64,000 nucleotides of DNA from Taenia hydatigena (lineage: Eukaryota; Platyhelminthes; Cestoda; Cyclophyllidea; Taeniidae): the NCBI GenBank assembly GCA_036345935.2, contig JADWOT020000292.1:310001-374000 (forward strand). The letters run 5' to 3'. A program made the translations under genes and the position numbers. Below, in pieces: positions 50,440-62,450 of this stretch. The notes under the pieces were generated by a model. That model made no database searches, was not told the origin of the DNA, and saw nothing but the letters and a program-made list of their open reading frames with translations. How positions within the stretch are numbered: position 1 is the stretch's first letter; each line of letters starts with the position of its first letter.

Positions 50440-51090
50440 GTTCTTCTGAAAACAGGCAGAGGTAACAACTGACTAAAGGAATGCTCCCTAAAAGACGCAT
50501 TTCAGAACGTGGTATAGATTCACAAAGAGTAAGCACTTTGTTGCTGGAACGCATAGACTGTGTGTTCTAACAGATGAGTGCAGCGAACCCGTGCACATGA
50601 TCTAAAAGCCTATATTGTGCGCCCAGCGACATGTGCACATTGCCACTCTTGTCTAGCTTTGTCCACACTTTTAATTCACCAGTCACCTTTTGCTTGGCAG
50701 AGAGTCTTCGTCCAGAAAGCCTATCCCTACTTTGGAGCAACAACTTCACACACCCACCGACAGTAGTGGGACCTTGGTTTTGAGACAACGTAGACGCAGC
50801 AAGCTGCTCAGACTACTCTTTAATTTGACTGCTTTATTTATTGCTCCCTACCTTCTAAACAAAGTCGTCCCAAGGCCGAGATCGCAAACGAGTGGACGTT
50901 TCAATCTGCAACTTAAATTAACAACTGTATGAAATTCAATCCTAGCCAGGAGACAAGGTCGAGACCTTGGAATCACCAAAACACGGCTGTTGAAGCGGTC
51001 GGCGTAAGGCCTAAGGTAAAGCGTTTCTACTGCACACCCGGTACCGCCTTGTCGCGCCTTCTAGCAGGTGGAGCGAGGTCGCTGACCGCA
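50440..51090. other. Conserved tract, partner in B'
   Basis: This is the partner of 22800-23450. The 80-codon frame 50690-50932 plus, the 62-codon frame 50578-50766 plus and the antisense 73-codon frame 50567-50788 translate identically to their partners. Confidence 0.45.
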
Positions 51091-53007
51091 GCCGCGGCGT
51101 CTCTTTGGACCAAAAGGAACCAAGTGTTTACACCCACTCGCGGAGGATACTGCTCAGCTTCCCACACACACCCAAACTATCACAGCCGATTTCGGATATG
51201 CAGCATGCAACTTCATCCCGCAGAAGTTTAATCATTTCAGAGGTGGGTTGATGTCAAGCATTCATCTTTGGGGAAGCATTGGAACGCTATAGCTGCTTAA
51301 CCCTTGGTCAAGACAACGGGTCCACCGAGGATCCCTGCACCTGGGATGTATCATTTGTCCCAAGCACTACTCTACCTCGAATATGCACACTATGCCCAAG
51401 CACAACGCCTCTCCTCCGCCTTCAGGGTAGTCGCGGCACGTCGCATCACTGACGGCGAAAAGCCATCCCACCTCAGAAGGCATCTATCCTGATGTCTACT
51501 GCTGAGTGCTAAAACCTAGTGGAGCAAAAGAAATTGACACCCACCTTCGACCACCACCCCGTCCAGAAAAGCTTCGTCACAATCACTCTCACAAACACCT
51601 GCATAACAATGTCAATTAAGTGAACCCGCAATACCACCTCCGCTTCCTCACTAATGCGATAGAAACCACGCAGACATAATTACTAGGCAGCTCTGAAGTG
51701 AAAAATGTGCCGAAGAGTAATGGAGGCAGAACCCTATCTCCACAGAACTATGCTACATCCCGTCCTCTGCCGCACGACCCTCCTCTTGAGTCAGTGTCCC
51801 TACAACTAGCGAGCACACTTCTCCCTCCCCAAAGCCTTTTCCCATACAGGACGAAGCCCCAAATCCAGCTCCATTGCCAAGTGGAAGCAGTGCCCTTGCA
51901 GCCAAATGTCTCCTTGGAAGCACAGGAACTTGATGACTAGCATGGTTGACTCGTAGGTGCTCCCTTACAGCCCTGCCTTCGTTGTGATGGCTAAGGCGGA
52001 ACGTTGATAGGAGAGGAGCGCCAAGCACAACGCCATGAGATTTCGACAGTAGAACTACCTATGGACATCCGCCATTGCGCCTTTACCGAGTGAGCCACTC
52101 CCAGACCACGCCAATAGCCTCCATCGCCTTGTGAGTTGAATATGCACGTCCTGCCAGTCAAGGGAAGTATCGAGACAGAGAATGCAATTCCTCGGTCACT
52201 ACACTTGCACAATCACTTCTGCAGTGATGGTGATTAGACCACCTTATTTGTGTGAAGCAGATCCCGCCTACCCAACCACCCATTTCAAGCCTGACCGGCA
52301 ACACAATGCCAACTATTTACCATTTGGATGAACTTAACTTGACCCTCGCTCAAGATTGGTCTCGTGTGCAGATAGCACATCCTCAAGCCCATCGGTTGCT
52401 CAATTCGACGGCACTTTCAAAACGCGAGAATATAAACAACTCATCTTCCCGTATCAGTACATAAGAAAGGTACTTTGGTGATCCACTCCACAGTTCTGGC
52501 TTAAATCATGCAGCTCCACACAGCCCTACCCTAACGGCACAGTCATGGCCACCAAACGGGGATAGAAACCGAAAAAACTGGCGATGCGGCGAGTGAGGGG
52601 AAACGCAAGACGATTAATGGACAAAGATAGACACTTTACGACATTCGGCAAAAGAACCAGGAAAGGAAATCCTCACTGGCACAGAAGATGCTGCGTTGTC
52701 GAGTTCCACTGCCCTCCACTACTGACACCCAACCGGACGGATTGATGTCCTCCGCGTCCCACTATTTGGCATTTGGCACAACTCGTGACATCACATCTTT
52801 GCATGCGCGGTCGCAGAATTCCGTCAACTGAAGCAAAGTAAAGTGATGATAGTTTCAGCACAACAAATAATGCCAATGAGAGAAGCATCCACCTTGCATC
52901 GAGACTTTTTCATTTCCCATTAAGGGATAAAGGAGTGGCCAAGATATTTGCCCGTGAAAACTAGCCGAACAGGTGTTGTGAACTCATCCATACACCGTTA
53001 TTCCAAA

Positions 53008-53982
53008 TGGCAGGCCACAGTGGTACCACCTGTGTGCAAGAGCGCACGACGATAATTGGCATTGTGAAAAAGGACTTATAACCCACACACGCCTACCTAC
53101 AAATAAAAAGTTAAGTGAAGGTCAAGTAGAGATGAATTACTCGAGGACAGTTCAAGTCCGTGCCGCAGATGTTCTAGACTCGAAATGTCAAAGCGGTGAG
53201 TGTTGGACCAAACCAACTAGTCATCTGGGCAGTGCATTCAACGCACTCCTCAATTTCGAAGTCGTCCTCATCTTCACCCAATGGACTGACAAGCGTCTCC
53301 GCGATCTAGACCAAAGTAGAAGCAATTGAGAGCGATCGTGCGTAGGTGATTTTATGCTTCACTTCGACAAACACACCGACAGTATACAGTCGCATTCAGA
53401 CTACCCCTCCTCCCAGTCTCACAGGTCTCCCACATGTGCTAGAACTCTCACTTACCTTGAGCCAACTCATATGGAAGAGGATACCAAGTAGACCCGAAAT
53501 CGGCACGTGGAGATCCACGCTGATTATGGTGTTGCCATGGAAGCGGAGCCACCATGAAGTAGGCGTAGACAATCAGTGTTGCTGCCTAGAAAATGTTGCA
53601 CCAGTCTTCTAAAATAACAGAGAAAATATTCCCTCTCATGTGTGCGCTGAGAAGGTAAGATAACAGTTAAACTGCTCTATCGAAAACGATGCTCCTCTCC
53701 CGATACATCGCTGTGGCCACCCCTTAAGCCCAGCACAAGAACATGAAAGGGCTTGCTACATGCCGTCAGTAGGGCTCTACTAAGAGCAAAGCATTTCCTC
53801 TGGTGTGATCAGACCTTCAGGGCAGCATGGAAAGCAAGGATTCACTAACCAGTCAGTTGCGGAAATTGTCCGACCTCACAATTCCCAGCCCCGCGTTCAG
53901 AACGAGTCGGAGGTGAGCTTTGCAAATACCTCTTATAATACGTACTTCCCCGGCCTCACCACACCTAGTGGCATCCACCAAG
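53008..53982. other. Unique spacer between B' and C'
   Basis: No partner elsewhere in the window and no recognised gene. The open frames are short. Confidence 0.45.
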
Positions 53983-56907
53983 TGCGTCCTTTTGCAACTA
54001 GCGAGAGTCGGCCCACATGCCACATGTGGGTCAATCCAATAAACCATTCCAACCCAATCGATATAAGGAGTCCGAACGTGCATGCAATGAATGAAACATC
54101 CTCTCAGACGTATGGATGGACATCAATAAAGATCTTGGTTTCGGTGGCTCTCAATTCACAATACAGTTGTGATCACCGTGAACAGGAGCCCTGTACTTAT
54201 CAACAGCGTAGACAGGGACTGTGAACACCACAAAGGCGTTTACGAACAGTTTTGATCCCAACAATCTGGCGCTCCTGCCACCAAGACAGCCACCATCAAG
54301 CTGGCCTAGGCTGCCTCAGCCGTTGTGTGCTGTCGCGTGACCCCCACTTCGAAGCATGTACTACTTTGCCTGAGCGCGCGGAAACATCTTGCTGTGAATA
54401 GTTCCACAAAGGAAACTATGCTTCAGGTGAAAATGTTGAAGGGGACTTTTACCATGGACACTTAACTATCGGGATTTCAGACGCGGTCTGCCGACTCCGT
54501 TACGAAAGAAGGCCTTTTACTCTCTCGTGAGCCTCGCTGTAGATGGATTGGTGGACAAAGTAACTGCACCAAAGTACCGGTAATTACTTACCTGAAAACA
54601 AATGACACTTCACAAACGAAGCCCAGCCGTTAAATGCAAACACGTGCAGTCTCGGCATCTGCCCTCTGCTCCGCAACACCGACACTTTAAACTGCTCAGA
54701 AAGAGACGGAGTAGAAGCCTAGACTAGTGAGCATTACCCACGAGAAACGCAACACAAAAAAGAAATGACGAAGAGCACCCTTGCAACTTCCGAGCCTTCG
54801 CAGACTGCACAAGCTCCCACCGATTTGAAAATTCGGCAAATAAATTCAGAAGTCGAAAATGTAGACACTCCATCTCACTGATGAAGTAGGCGCACGAGCA
54901 TTCATCGAATTGCACATTTTACTCTTTAATCAATTGATTGGAAAAAGGAGGAGGATGTGCATACAATAGCAACTTCAAATCTTATTTTTGACTGCACGAC
55001 GGAGTGATTGAGTTTTGAATGATAAGCAGGAATTAACACGAGACAACCCAACAGCGACGGAGGAAACTCGTAAGCTCCTCAAGGCCAGTAACTCGTCTAC
55101 GAAACACAGTAAGACGGATAGGGTCGGGAAGCAGTAAATATCTTCCATAACGTGAATGCTCGTGAGTACGAGAAGCTGACTTTTAGATTCAAACTTTGTA
55201 GCCTCCACATTAGTGTGCCAAAAATAAAAACTACCACTCCAAAGCGCCAAACGAACCAGCAGCGATAAGATTTGCCGGCGTCGGAAATCGAAGCCCGTCC
55301 TGCGAATAAATGGTCCTATCAATGAGGCGGAAAAAGAGATTGACGTAACGAGTGAAGATGTGCTGTTCAATACAAGCCCGCTCTGTGGCATTAATAAAAA
55401 GAACGCGTCAATCGAGCCAAGGTATAGCACAAAGCTGCTCCCATCATCGCCGCGAAGTAGTGCTCACGCAAGAACCAACACAAAACCCACTGAAAGGACG
55501 TCGCATGACTCCTCACAATAAAGACAAAGGTATACAAACATTCTGCATTTCATAGAACATGAAAACAATTTTATGTAGTGCAATCACTAAAAGCAAGTGC
55601 ATTGATAAGAAACTAAGGTGCAGACATATAGGAAATAAGGCAAACAATTTCGACCAACAAAGTCTTGCAATCGAATAGGCTTAAGAGACTTAAAACGGCA
55701 AATAGGGAAAGGGGAATCAAATGCGAGGAGATACATCCATATAGTAATTGCGCACAGCACCGGACATATCACAAATTCGAACCAGATAACATTGCAGACA
55801 CTTCGTTTCCACCCAAAATGTAAATATTACAGTTTGCGTACCTAAAGAGCAATTCCACGGAGGCCAAACAAGTCGCAGTGGCAACAGTAGACCGCGGACT
55901 GCAGACACGGACGTGTGCTTCAAAAGACCGCGGAAGCTGTGACTAATTACAGCTGACAGAAATGAAATTCTTCAATGCTTTACGTACTGCCTGCGAATTG
56001 CAACTGTTACCAGCACATTATGAATGGCACTGTTTTCTGGCATAAAGCCAACAAATCATTTTTGTTAAGCTATACAAGGCCGCGGATTTTGCGAATGTAA
56101 TATTTCTTTTTTAAAAAAGCAATTGGGGTTTTGGGCACGTAAATAAGTAAATCTCTTTTACTGATGGATAGATTATCGTGAAACTCATCGCAGCATCTTC
56201 ACATGCTGATCACATCCTTCTCTACTGTAGGCGCTTCATGCTACGGAATGTGCGCGCTGTTCGTTGGTTGAGGTTTGGTAGGCGCTTCGCTTTGTTGATT
56301 TAGATGTTTGCTTGCAATTATTCACTTTTAGCATTACCCTATCCGATGGAATTTGAGTAGCTTAGACCTTCTGGTTGTCGGCATTAGTGTCGATACTACT
56401 TCTGCCAGCTTACCCTTTCCAAATATTGGGCTGTATTGATGCGCTCACTTGGTATTGAGTCATCCGCCTTAGCAGCAAGTTGCTTTGCTGATAAATTGGA
56501 GCCTGCTGTCGTCTCGATGCCTGCCTGATTATCATTTTATTTCACTGGTGTAGTATGGCGAGCTATCCACCATTTGTGTTTGTGCGAAGTGGCATTGGTG
56601 CCTCTCATTCATCCAGGTGGCCTGTTTGTCATGCAGGTTCGGTGGCAATGAGTGCTATCCTCCCTGCTGACTTGAAGTGTCAACTTTGTCATTAAAATAG
56701 AGAGTCAGTACGATCGAAATTGCATTTCTGTGTGTGATGGAAGCTAGTCTTTGCTACGACTTTCCACGTCATTGATTTTCGCTGCCACCAAGATGGCATG
56801 CTTACGAGGACGCGTACCGTAGAATTGCCTTCCAGGTGTTTGGCAATGCCTGTTGTGGCAAGTTGAGGGAAGGTTCCTTTTTGAAAAGTTCGATCGCAGC
56901 TATAGTG
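53983..56907 (-). repeat. Inverted duplication C, copy 2 (C')
   Basis: Reverse-complement partner of 42108-45265. The two arms enclose D', B' and the unique spacer, so the whole 42.1-56.9 kb block is a potential foldback with a loop of about 8.7 kb. Confidence 0.8.
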
Positions 56908-59900
56908 GCACACCACTGTGCCTGTCACGAAGCTCTCAGTAGCTGACGAGGAACTGAACAGCCTCTGCTTCACTTACGACATGAGACTTGATGGAGCAAT
57001 AAGTAGTCTCTTTCTTCGGGTGGCAAATATTACCGCCGAATGGCAGTTGGTGGTTGGAGGGCACGGAATTGTTGTCGGCCCAGGTGGGGGCTTGGAGACT
57101 ATCTACAAGATTAAGGTGCCTGTCAGTTGATGTGATCGCCATTGCGCTAAGGGTTCCACGTGAGCTCTGCCCTTTCTTTAAAGCAAGTATTATGCTGTGT
57201 CTCCTGCTGACCAACACGCATTGTCTTTGTAACCAACAGACTGCGATGTTCATTGCATCGAGGTTAGTCATTTTGGAACATCAAGCTATCGTACCGTGGA
57301 ATGCGACAAAGTTGACAGACCCAGAGGGCGTAGGAGTCATGCACTTTCCCTTGGAGGGTTCAAAATATGCCGAAGCCTTTGAGGTGTGCTATCCCATTGA
57401 ATGTTTTCCTTGAAAGTGAAGCTTGTTCGCCCCTACGTTGTCTGTGCGGCGTTACGCGAGTCTCATTGGTCTACAGTATAAATTACGCCAGAATATTGGT
57501 CGGTGACGATGATTATTTTGGTGATTGTCACCTTTTCTTGGGGTTGTCATTGGCATTGAACGTCCCATGATCAAACGCGAATTGGACTAGCCGTTCACAG
57601 ATCAAAAGTGGTTTGACCGTTAGGAAATTTGAACCATTGCGGGAGTCCTTCGAGAACACTTTGTTTGTTGAAATACCTGTCATTAAGATTTGCTGTTAGA
57701 CTCCTTTCCGCCAAGATAGGCTCGCAACAAATCGCAAGAGACAAGGTATTCTGCTGGTTTATTCGACCTCCTAATGGGTCGGAGATGGATCCTGTGGAAC
57801 TCGTAAAATTTTGTTGTTAATACATTTTCGTATTTGTAGAAGACTGGCATTCCCGGCTCCAATTGATAAGCATTTTCACACAAATCCTTGAAGGCGTGGG
57901 ATAAGGCGCTAGTGTCTTTTGTCTGACATCGATCTACCGACTTCAGGCAATGACAGGTACTCTGTTGATGGAAGAGCCTGGTGTTTCCCCCGAGCCGGGT
58001 TCTACGAAGAGATTGCGCTAATCTGGGGTCATCAAGTGCGTTTTGCACTAGTCAGCTGTTAACTCTAATGTACTCAAGGAGGTGTTTCCAATGCCTATCG
58101 AGGCCGGGAGAGGGCAATTTCAAAAGGACTGATCAGTCTGTCTGCCAAGGATTGATAAGGTCCACCTCTACTATCATTCCTCAAACCAACAGGTAGTGTA
58201 GTCTTGTCACTGTAAGAACGCGAGGTTTAACCTCTAATACCGCTCTTTGTCTACAATGTGTTGCCACTTGAGGAGACTAAGGCGTGCACAGCTGTTGAAC
58301 TAGTGCAGCTCTAGTCGGTGGGTGCGTGACTTTCCCCACGCCCAACTTTTAGTTTTCATTCGATCGTTCACTTGTTTATGTCCTTTTGTGATTGCGTTGT
58401 AGAGTGAATGGGAGTGAGAGCCTGCTTGGATAACATTCACGAGAAGTTGGTATATTCTTTGATTGAAGCTTCGAAAGGTGTGGTGATCCCCACACCTCCT
58501 ATCATTAATGATGACTTTCTGACAGTTTCTGTGACTACCGTTGGCATGTTTGTTCACTCTTGTAATAGCCGTTTGTCTCCAAGCTTCATCACTTTCTTGT
58601 TTCCCTCATCACCTCATCCGCGCCTCGCATTTGCGCAATTTAAATGCTTTTGTGCTGGAAGTTCAGTCAGAAAGCAGGCATCTTCGACTTTTTAAGCGTT
58701 GGAATGTTGCATTTTGTGGCTATATGTCTAAAAATAGTCTTAGCGCACTCGCCACTTGCATCAGTTACATACGAAACCCCGGTTTTCATAATCAAGCCGG
58801 TCGTCACATGCTCCTTCCCGGTTTATGCTGACTGATTGCGTCTGGATGTCTCGTTGACGGATTGATTGAGGCTAAGCCGAGAAAGTAGATGCGAAGTGTT
58901 CTGATCTGGGGATAGTTGCACTAATTGGAGAACTTGATGGAGCTGTTAAATGATAAGTTGGTAGCACAGACATGGACGTCATACTGGATTAATGGGGCGT
59001 CTTAATGCCTTGATTAGTTGACTTTCCCTTGAGGCTCTGGTGACGGACCTATTAAAAGGAGGTTCTGACGCTACTAGCTTAAGTCAGTCATGTTATGGAA
59101 ACATGGAAGGGTAATAGGGATGGGGTGGAATTCAGTGATATCCTTCTATGTAGTTCCCTCTCCTACAGGTGGACAATCCAAAATCACTTGGGCCTCCTAG
59201 ACGGGCTTTATAGGGTGCACCGTAACCGATCTCGCCAAGACCAGCATTGTCGTGGGTACCATAGTGCCTATGTTCTCGAAGTAATGTGTTCGTGCGTTCA
59301 AGTAAGATCACATTTTCGTTTGCGCGTCCTCTGAGGTTGTGTTGTGGTTTATTTGCATCGCTCTTGTAGCGCTGATGCCTCACGAAGCTGAAGTGCTCAA
59401 ATCTCATCACCTTATCCTTGTTCCGTCTGTCTCTGCAGTTTGAAGTTAGTCTAGTTGCATGTTCGATGTACCCTTAAGATCTTGGGGAAAAGAAATTGCC
59501 TTTTCTCATCTAGACGTTAAACCATAGTTTTCATTAAGATTTTGTTAGGGTGCCCGCTTGCTTATCCACCTCTGCAGTGTCTGTCGAATCATGCACTGGA
59601 AACGATTCTGTAAATGGCAATTAGCGAAGGCCCTTGGAAATTCAGTTGTCATTCATTTGTTCACTGTTCCCACCATATTAGTTTAGTTTGTTGAGCCACA
59701 AGGTGGATTTTTGTGAGTTTTTGTTGCATGGTCTTTTCTACATTTGCTGGCTCTGTCACATCCTTGTTATCGAGCGTCCTGGTGTTAGTTTTTTATTCCA
59801 ACTTTTGTTTCCTTTCTCCCAAGACTTGGGAGACAAGTGTTTAGAGTGCGCGAAATTTTCGTCGTTAATATTGCTGTTAAAGTGTGTGTTGCACGTAAGG

Positions 59901-62195
59901 TTTCGAAGCAGTTTTCACTTTTGAGGCTCGAGCTACAGTTTCCGGTTGTCTTGGGTCTGTCAAATGGCCATTTCCGTCCGTCAAACCAGTTGCCCCTAGA
60001 GTTGAATGAGGGCTGCTCATAGGTGGATGCTCGAATGCTGTTTTGATCTTGTGTGTACGGATGTTAACACGAACCTGGGGGAAAGACTGAAACATCAAGC
60101 CGGTGTCCATAATTGGAACCCGGGAACCCTCGATTAGGGATGTTGGTAATCTGTGAGCAAGTTGTTACTTTGAAGGGGAGAGGGAGGGCAGAACAACAAT
60201 GATTAGGTCAGCTAATCCTCGACACTGGAGTCTTGCTTTCTAAAATGCGATACATGCTGGATTGTCGTTGTCTCTTTCGCTTTTGGGACTATAGGTGAAA
60301 TCGCACCCAACCGCCACCTGTTGTTCTCCCTAACTGGACCATTCAAATTTGGAAACACAACGGGCTCTCATTTATGAATTAATCCTAACGTCAGTTGCCC
60401 ATTGAACATCTCTGCCAGGGTCTGCACAGCCAAACACCTTGCCGCACAAATCGTCGTACTTTCGGTGACCCTCGTGCAAGGGATTCTAGCATGGTGTACC
60501 CTGTGTCCACTTGCAATACTTTTTGACCCGAGTGGTGTGCACATGCTCGTTAACCTTGCTGGAACACGTAACTGTGCGTCAGTTGTTCCAACATTTTGAC
60601 ACCTGCAGGTGCTTTCAAGGTACTCTAAAAGCGGGGCTTTCTGGATGGTATTGGAAGCGGGAAACGTGCATAGGCACAGGCAAGTCTATTGGTCGGTGCT
60701 TCTCAGAAGTTCCGTGGATTACCCTGATAGCAAGTGTATTCCACTTGGAACGTGCTTTGCGTACAGGAGATAAAACTGTGGTTAATGAATTACAAGTTAC
60801 AGCTTGTGAGGCTTTTAGGATGCCGAAACGAATCTCTATGGCCTCTGAAGTATTCTTGGGGGCACTGGGGCATGGGAGGCTTGAAGAAGGCTTCGCTAGG
60901 GTCAACCTTGCAAGAGTCGACTTGCGAACGAATGAAAAGACCCATGCAGCAGCAGATATTTCGAAATGGTGCCATTCTTTTGTGCCTCTATAACGTCTTA
61001 AAGCATGCTAGTTTTGTTCTATGTGTCTGCAATGGTATACAAGCACTCTCCAATCACCTGAAGCCTTTTGGCCCAAAGTGGCTGATTGACACGTACTCTG
61101 GGTTGGAGTGTAAGATCCCTTCGAAACACATCCCTCCGCTCTTATTCTATCATCTTCAGGTAGTGGTATGGCGCTGGTAGTCGTCAGTAGTGTTCTGATC
61201 CATCGTCTTCATTTTAGTTCAGTCTTCAGTATTGTGACTCGCTGCTGGTCCTGAATTCGGTGCGATTGTGTTCTTTTAGTTGCTTCATGCAAACGCTAGT
61301 TCCAAAGAAATAACTCGAAGTCTGCACGGATTATTTAGGCGTATTATCAGTGCGTCCTGCCGCTGCTTACCGAATGTGTCCACATTGTTTGGTTCAATGC
61401 ATTTGCCCCCGGGGAATTCGATCGGCCGGCTGGACGTTGTGCGTCTGAACGTGCTGCGCAACTCCGATCCCTCTCTCTGTATCTCCACCTTTGTGATTGA
61501 CATTGAAGCCTTCCTATGAGTGGTCCGCCATACCTCATCATCCTCGCCCCTCTGTGTCTATGCGTCTACTTTGCTGCTTACGTCTTGAGGTGGCTGCGAA
61601 CCAGTAAAAGATCTAAAATAGCGTCATTACATGGAAAACCTTGCAGTTCCCTAGTCATGTAAGCAATTCGTGGGAGATTGAAGTAGGAGGATTCGTTTAT
61701 TGTGGAGATAAGTTTAATGAATCAGCGGGAATGTCAGTTCACACTGGACAAGGTTACGGTTATGCAACTGCGATGGATAGAAGGAGAGCTAATTAGTGCA
61801 TCATGTTGGAGCTGACAAAATCGAATCTGACGCCTCAAGATGCTCGAGATGGGGATGATTTCTGGCAGAGTACCCGAACTCAGTGACCCAACTTGTCAAT
61901 AGCCTAACTAGGGTAGCTGTCTTCAGGAGCGTAGCGCTGTGGTGGTGGAGGGTCGCGGTAACGAAGCGAGTCGATGGATGGGAGTGTCCTCGACTCGAGC
62001 TCTGAACATATTCAGAAATGATATAAAGTCAGCGCTCTTATGACAGTCATTGGCTTATCCCGTCAGGCAAGTTCTTAAATGCATTCAATTCAAATGAAGT
62101 CGTTTCGCTGGTGACGATAGCAGGCGAGTCGATTGAATCTGGCCTTAACTCTTGAAATGAAGCAGACGTTGGGGTGGGTACAACCAGTGATTTCC
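56908..62195. other. Intergenic or repeat-derived, no recognised gene
   Basis: Frames over 100 codons occur at 57054-57413 plus, 57683-58048 minus, 60511-60993 plus and 60734-61180 plus, all with overlapping frames. The 57683-58048 minus frame is the most protein-like (AFKDLCENAYQLEPGMPVFY), but it matches nothing I know. At 60610 a good acceptor (CACCTGCAG) opens a short frame of about 54 codons without a family motif. No match to duplications B, C or D was found. Confidence 0.35.
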
Positions 62196-62196
62196 A

Positions 62197-62450
62197 TTGA
62201 GTGCTGGATGCTCAGATTACCGGGAAGAAACGGTGTTCAAACCGAAAAAAAGTCGTGCACAGATTCGGGAAGGTTCATTGACTCGCCACAAATCGGCGCT
62301 TTTCAATGTGGTGTCCCCTTCTTTGGAAAGTGTTCTTGACCTGAAGTGTTTTGGTAACAAATTTAAGAAGGTGGTTCTTTCGAACCACGAGAGTGAAGCC
62401 TTCGAAAAGACCAAAAAGTGGGTGAGGCATGGACTGATTGGAATTGTGGC
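62197..62450 (+). pseudogene. Possible Ty3/gypsy-type pol fragment
   Basis: The plus frame contains SPSLESVLDLKCFGNKFKK followed by VVLSNHESEAFEKTKKWV. This resembles the stretch between reverse transcriptase and RNase H in gypsy-type pol proteins (PLTDLL.. K...LS.E...AFE.TK). The catalytic YVDD box and the RNase H DAS motif are not visible in the neighbouring frames, so it would be a decayed fragment. Confidence is low because the resemblance rests on a short linker region. Confidence 0.3.

Larger units (their letters stand above)
46328..53007 (-). repeat. Large inverted duplication B, copy 2 (B')
   Basis: Reverse-complement partner of 20899-28575. At about 48090 the sequence jumps across the roughly 0.94 kb that is present in the first copy. 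An additional block rich in GAAGAAGAAG near 49330-49460 is present only here. Flanks on both sides are different from those of copy 1, which shows that the unit is a discrete transferred block. Confidence 0.8.

Noticed and set aside
20899..53007. B and B' as an assembly artefact of two alleles
   Set aside because: The copies are in opposite orientation, have different flanks, and differ by substitutions, a 0.94-kb block and several indels, which is more than simple allelic duplication would give; it still needs long-read proof.
57683..58048. Minus-strand frame considered as integrase C-terminus or glycosyltransferase
   Set aside because: Local resemblance only; no catalytic or zinc-binding motif and no neighbouring pol domain in the right order.
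60511..60993. 160-codon plus-strand frame
   Set aside because: It is overlapped by open frames in another plus frame and on the minus strand, and no family motif was recognised.
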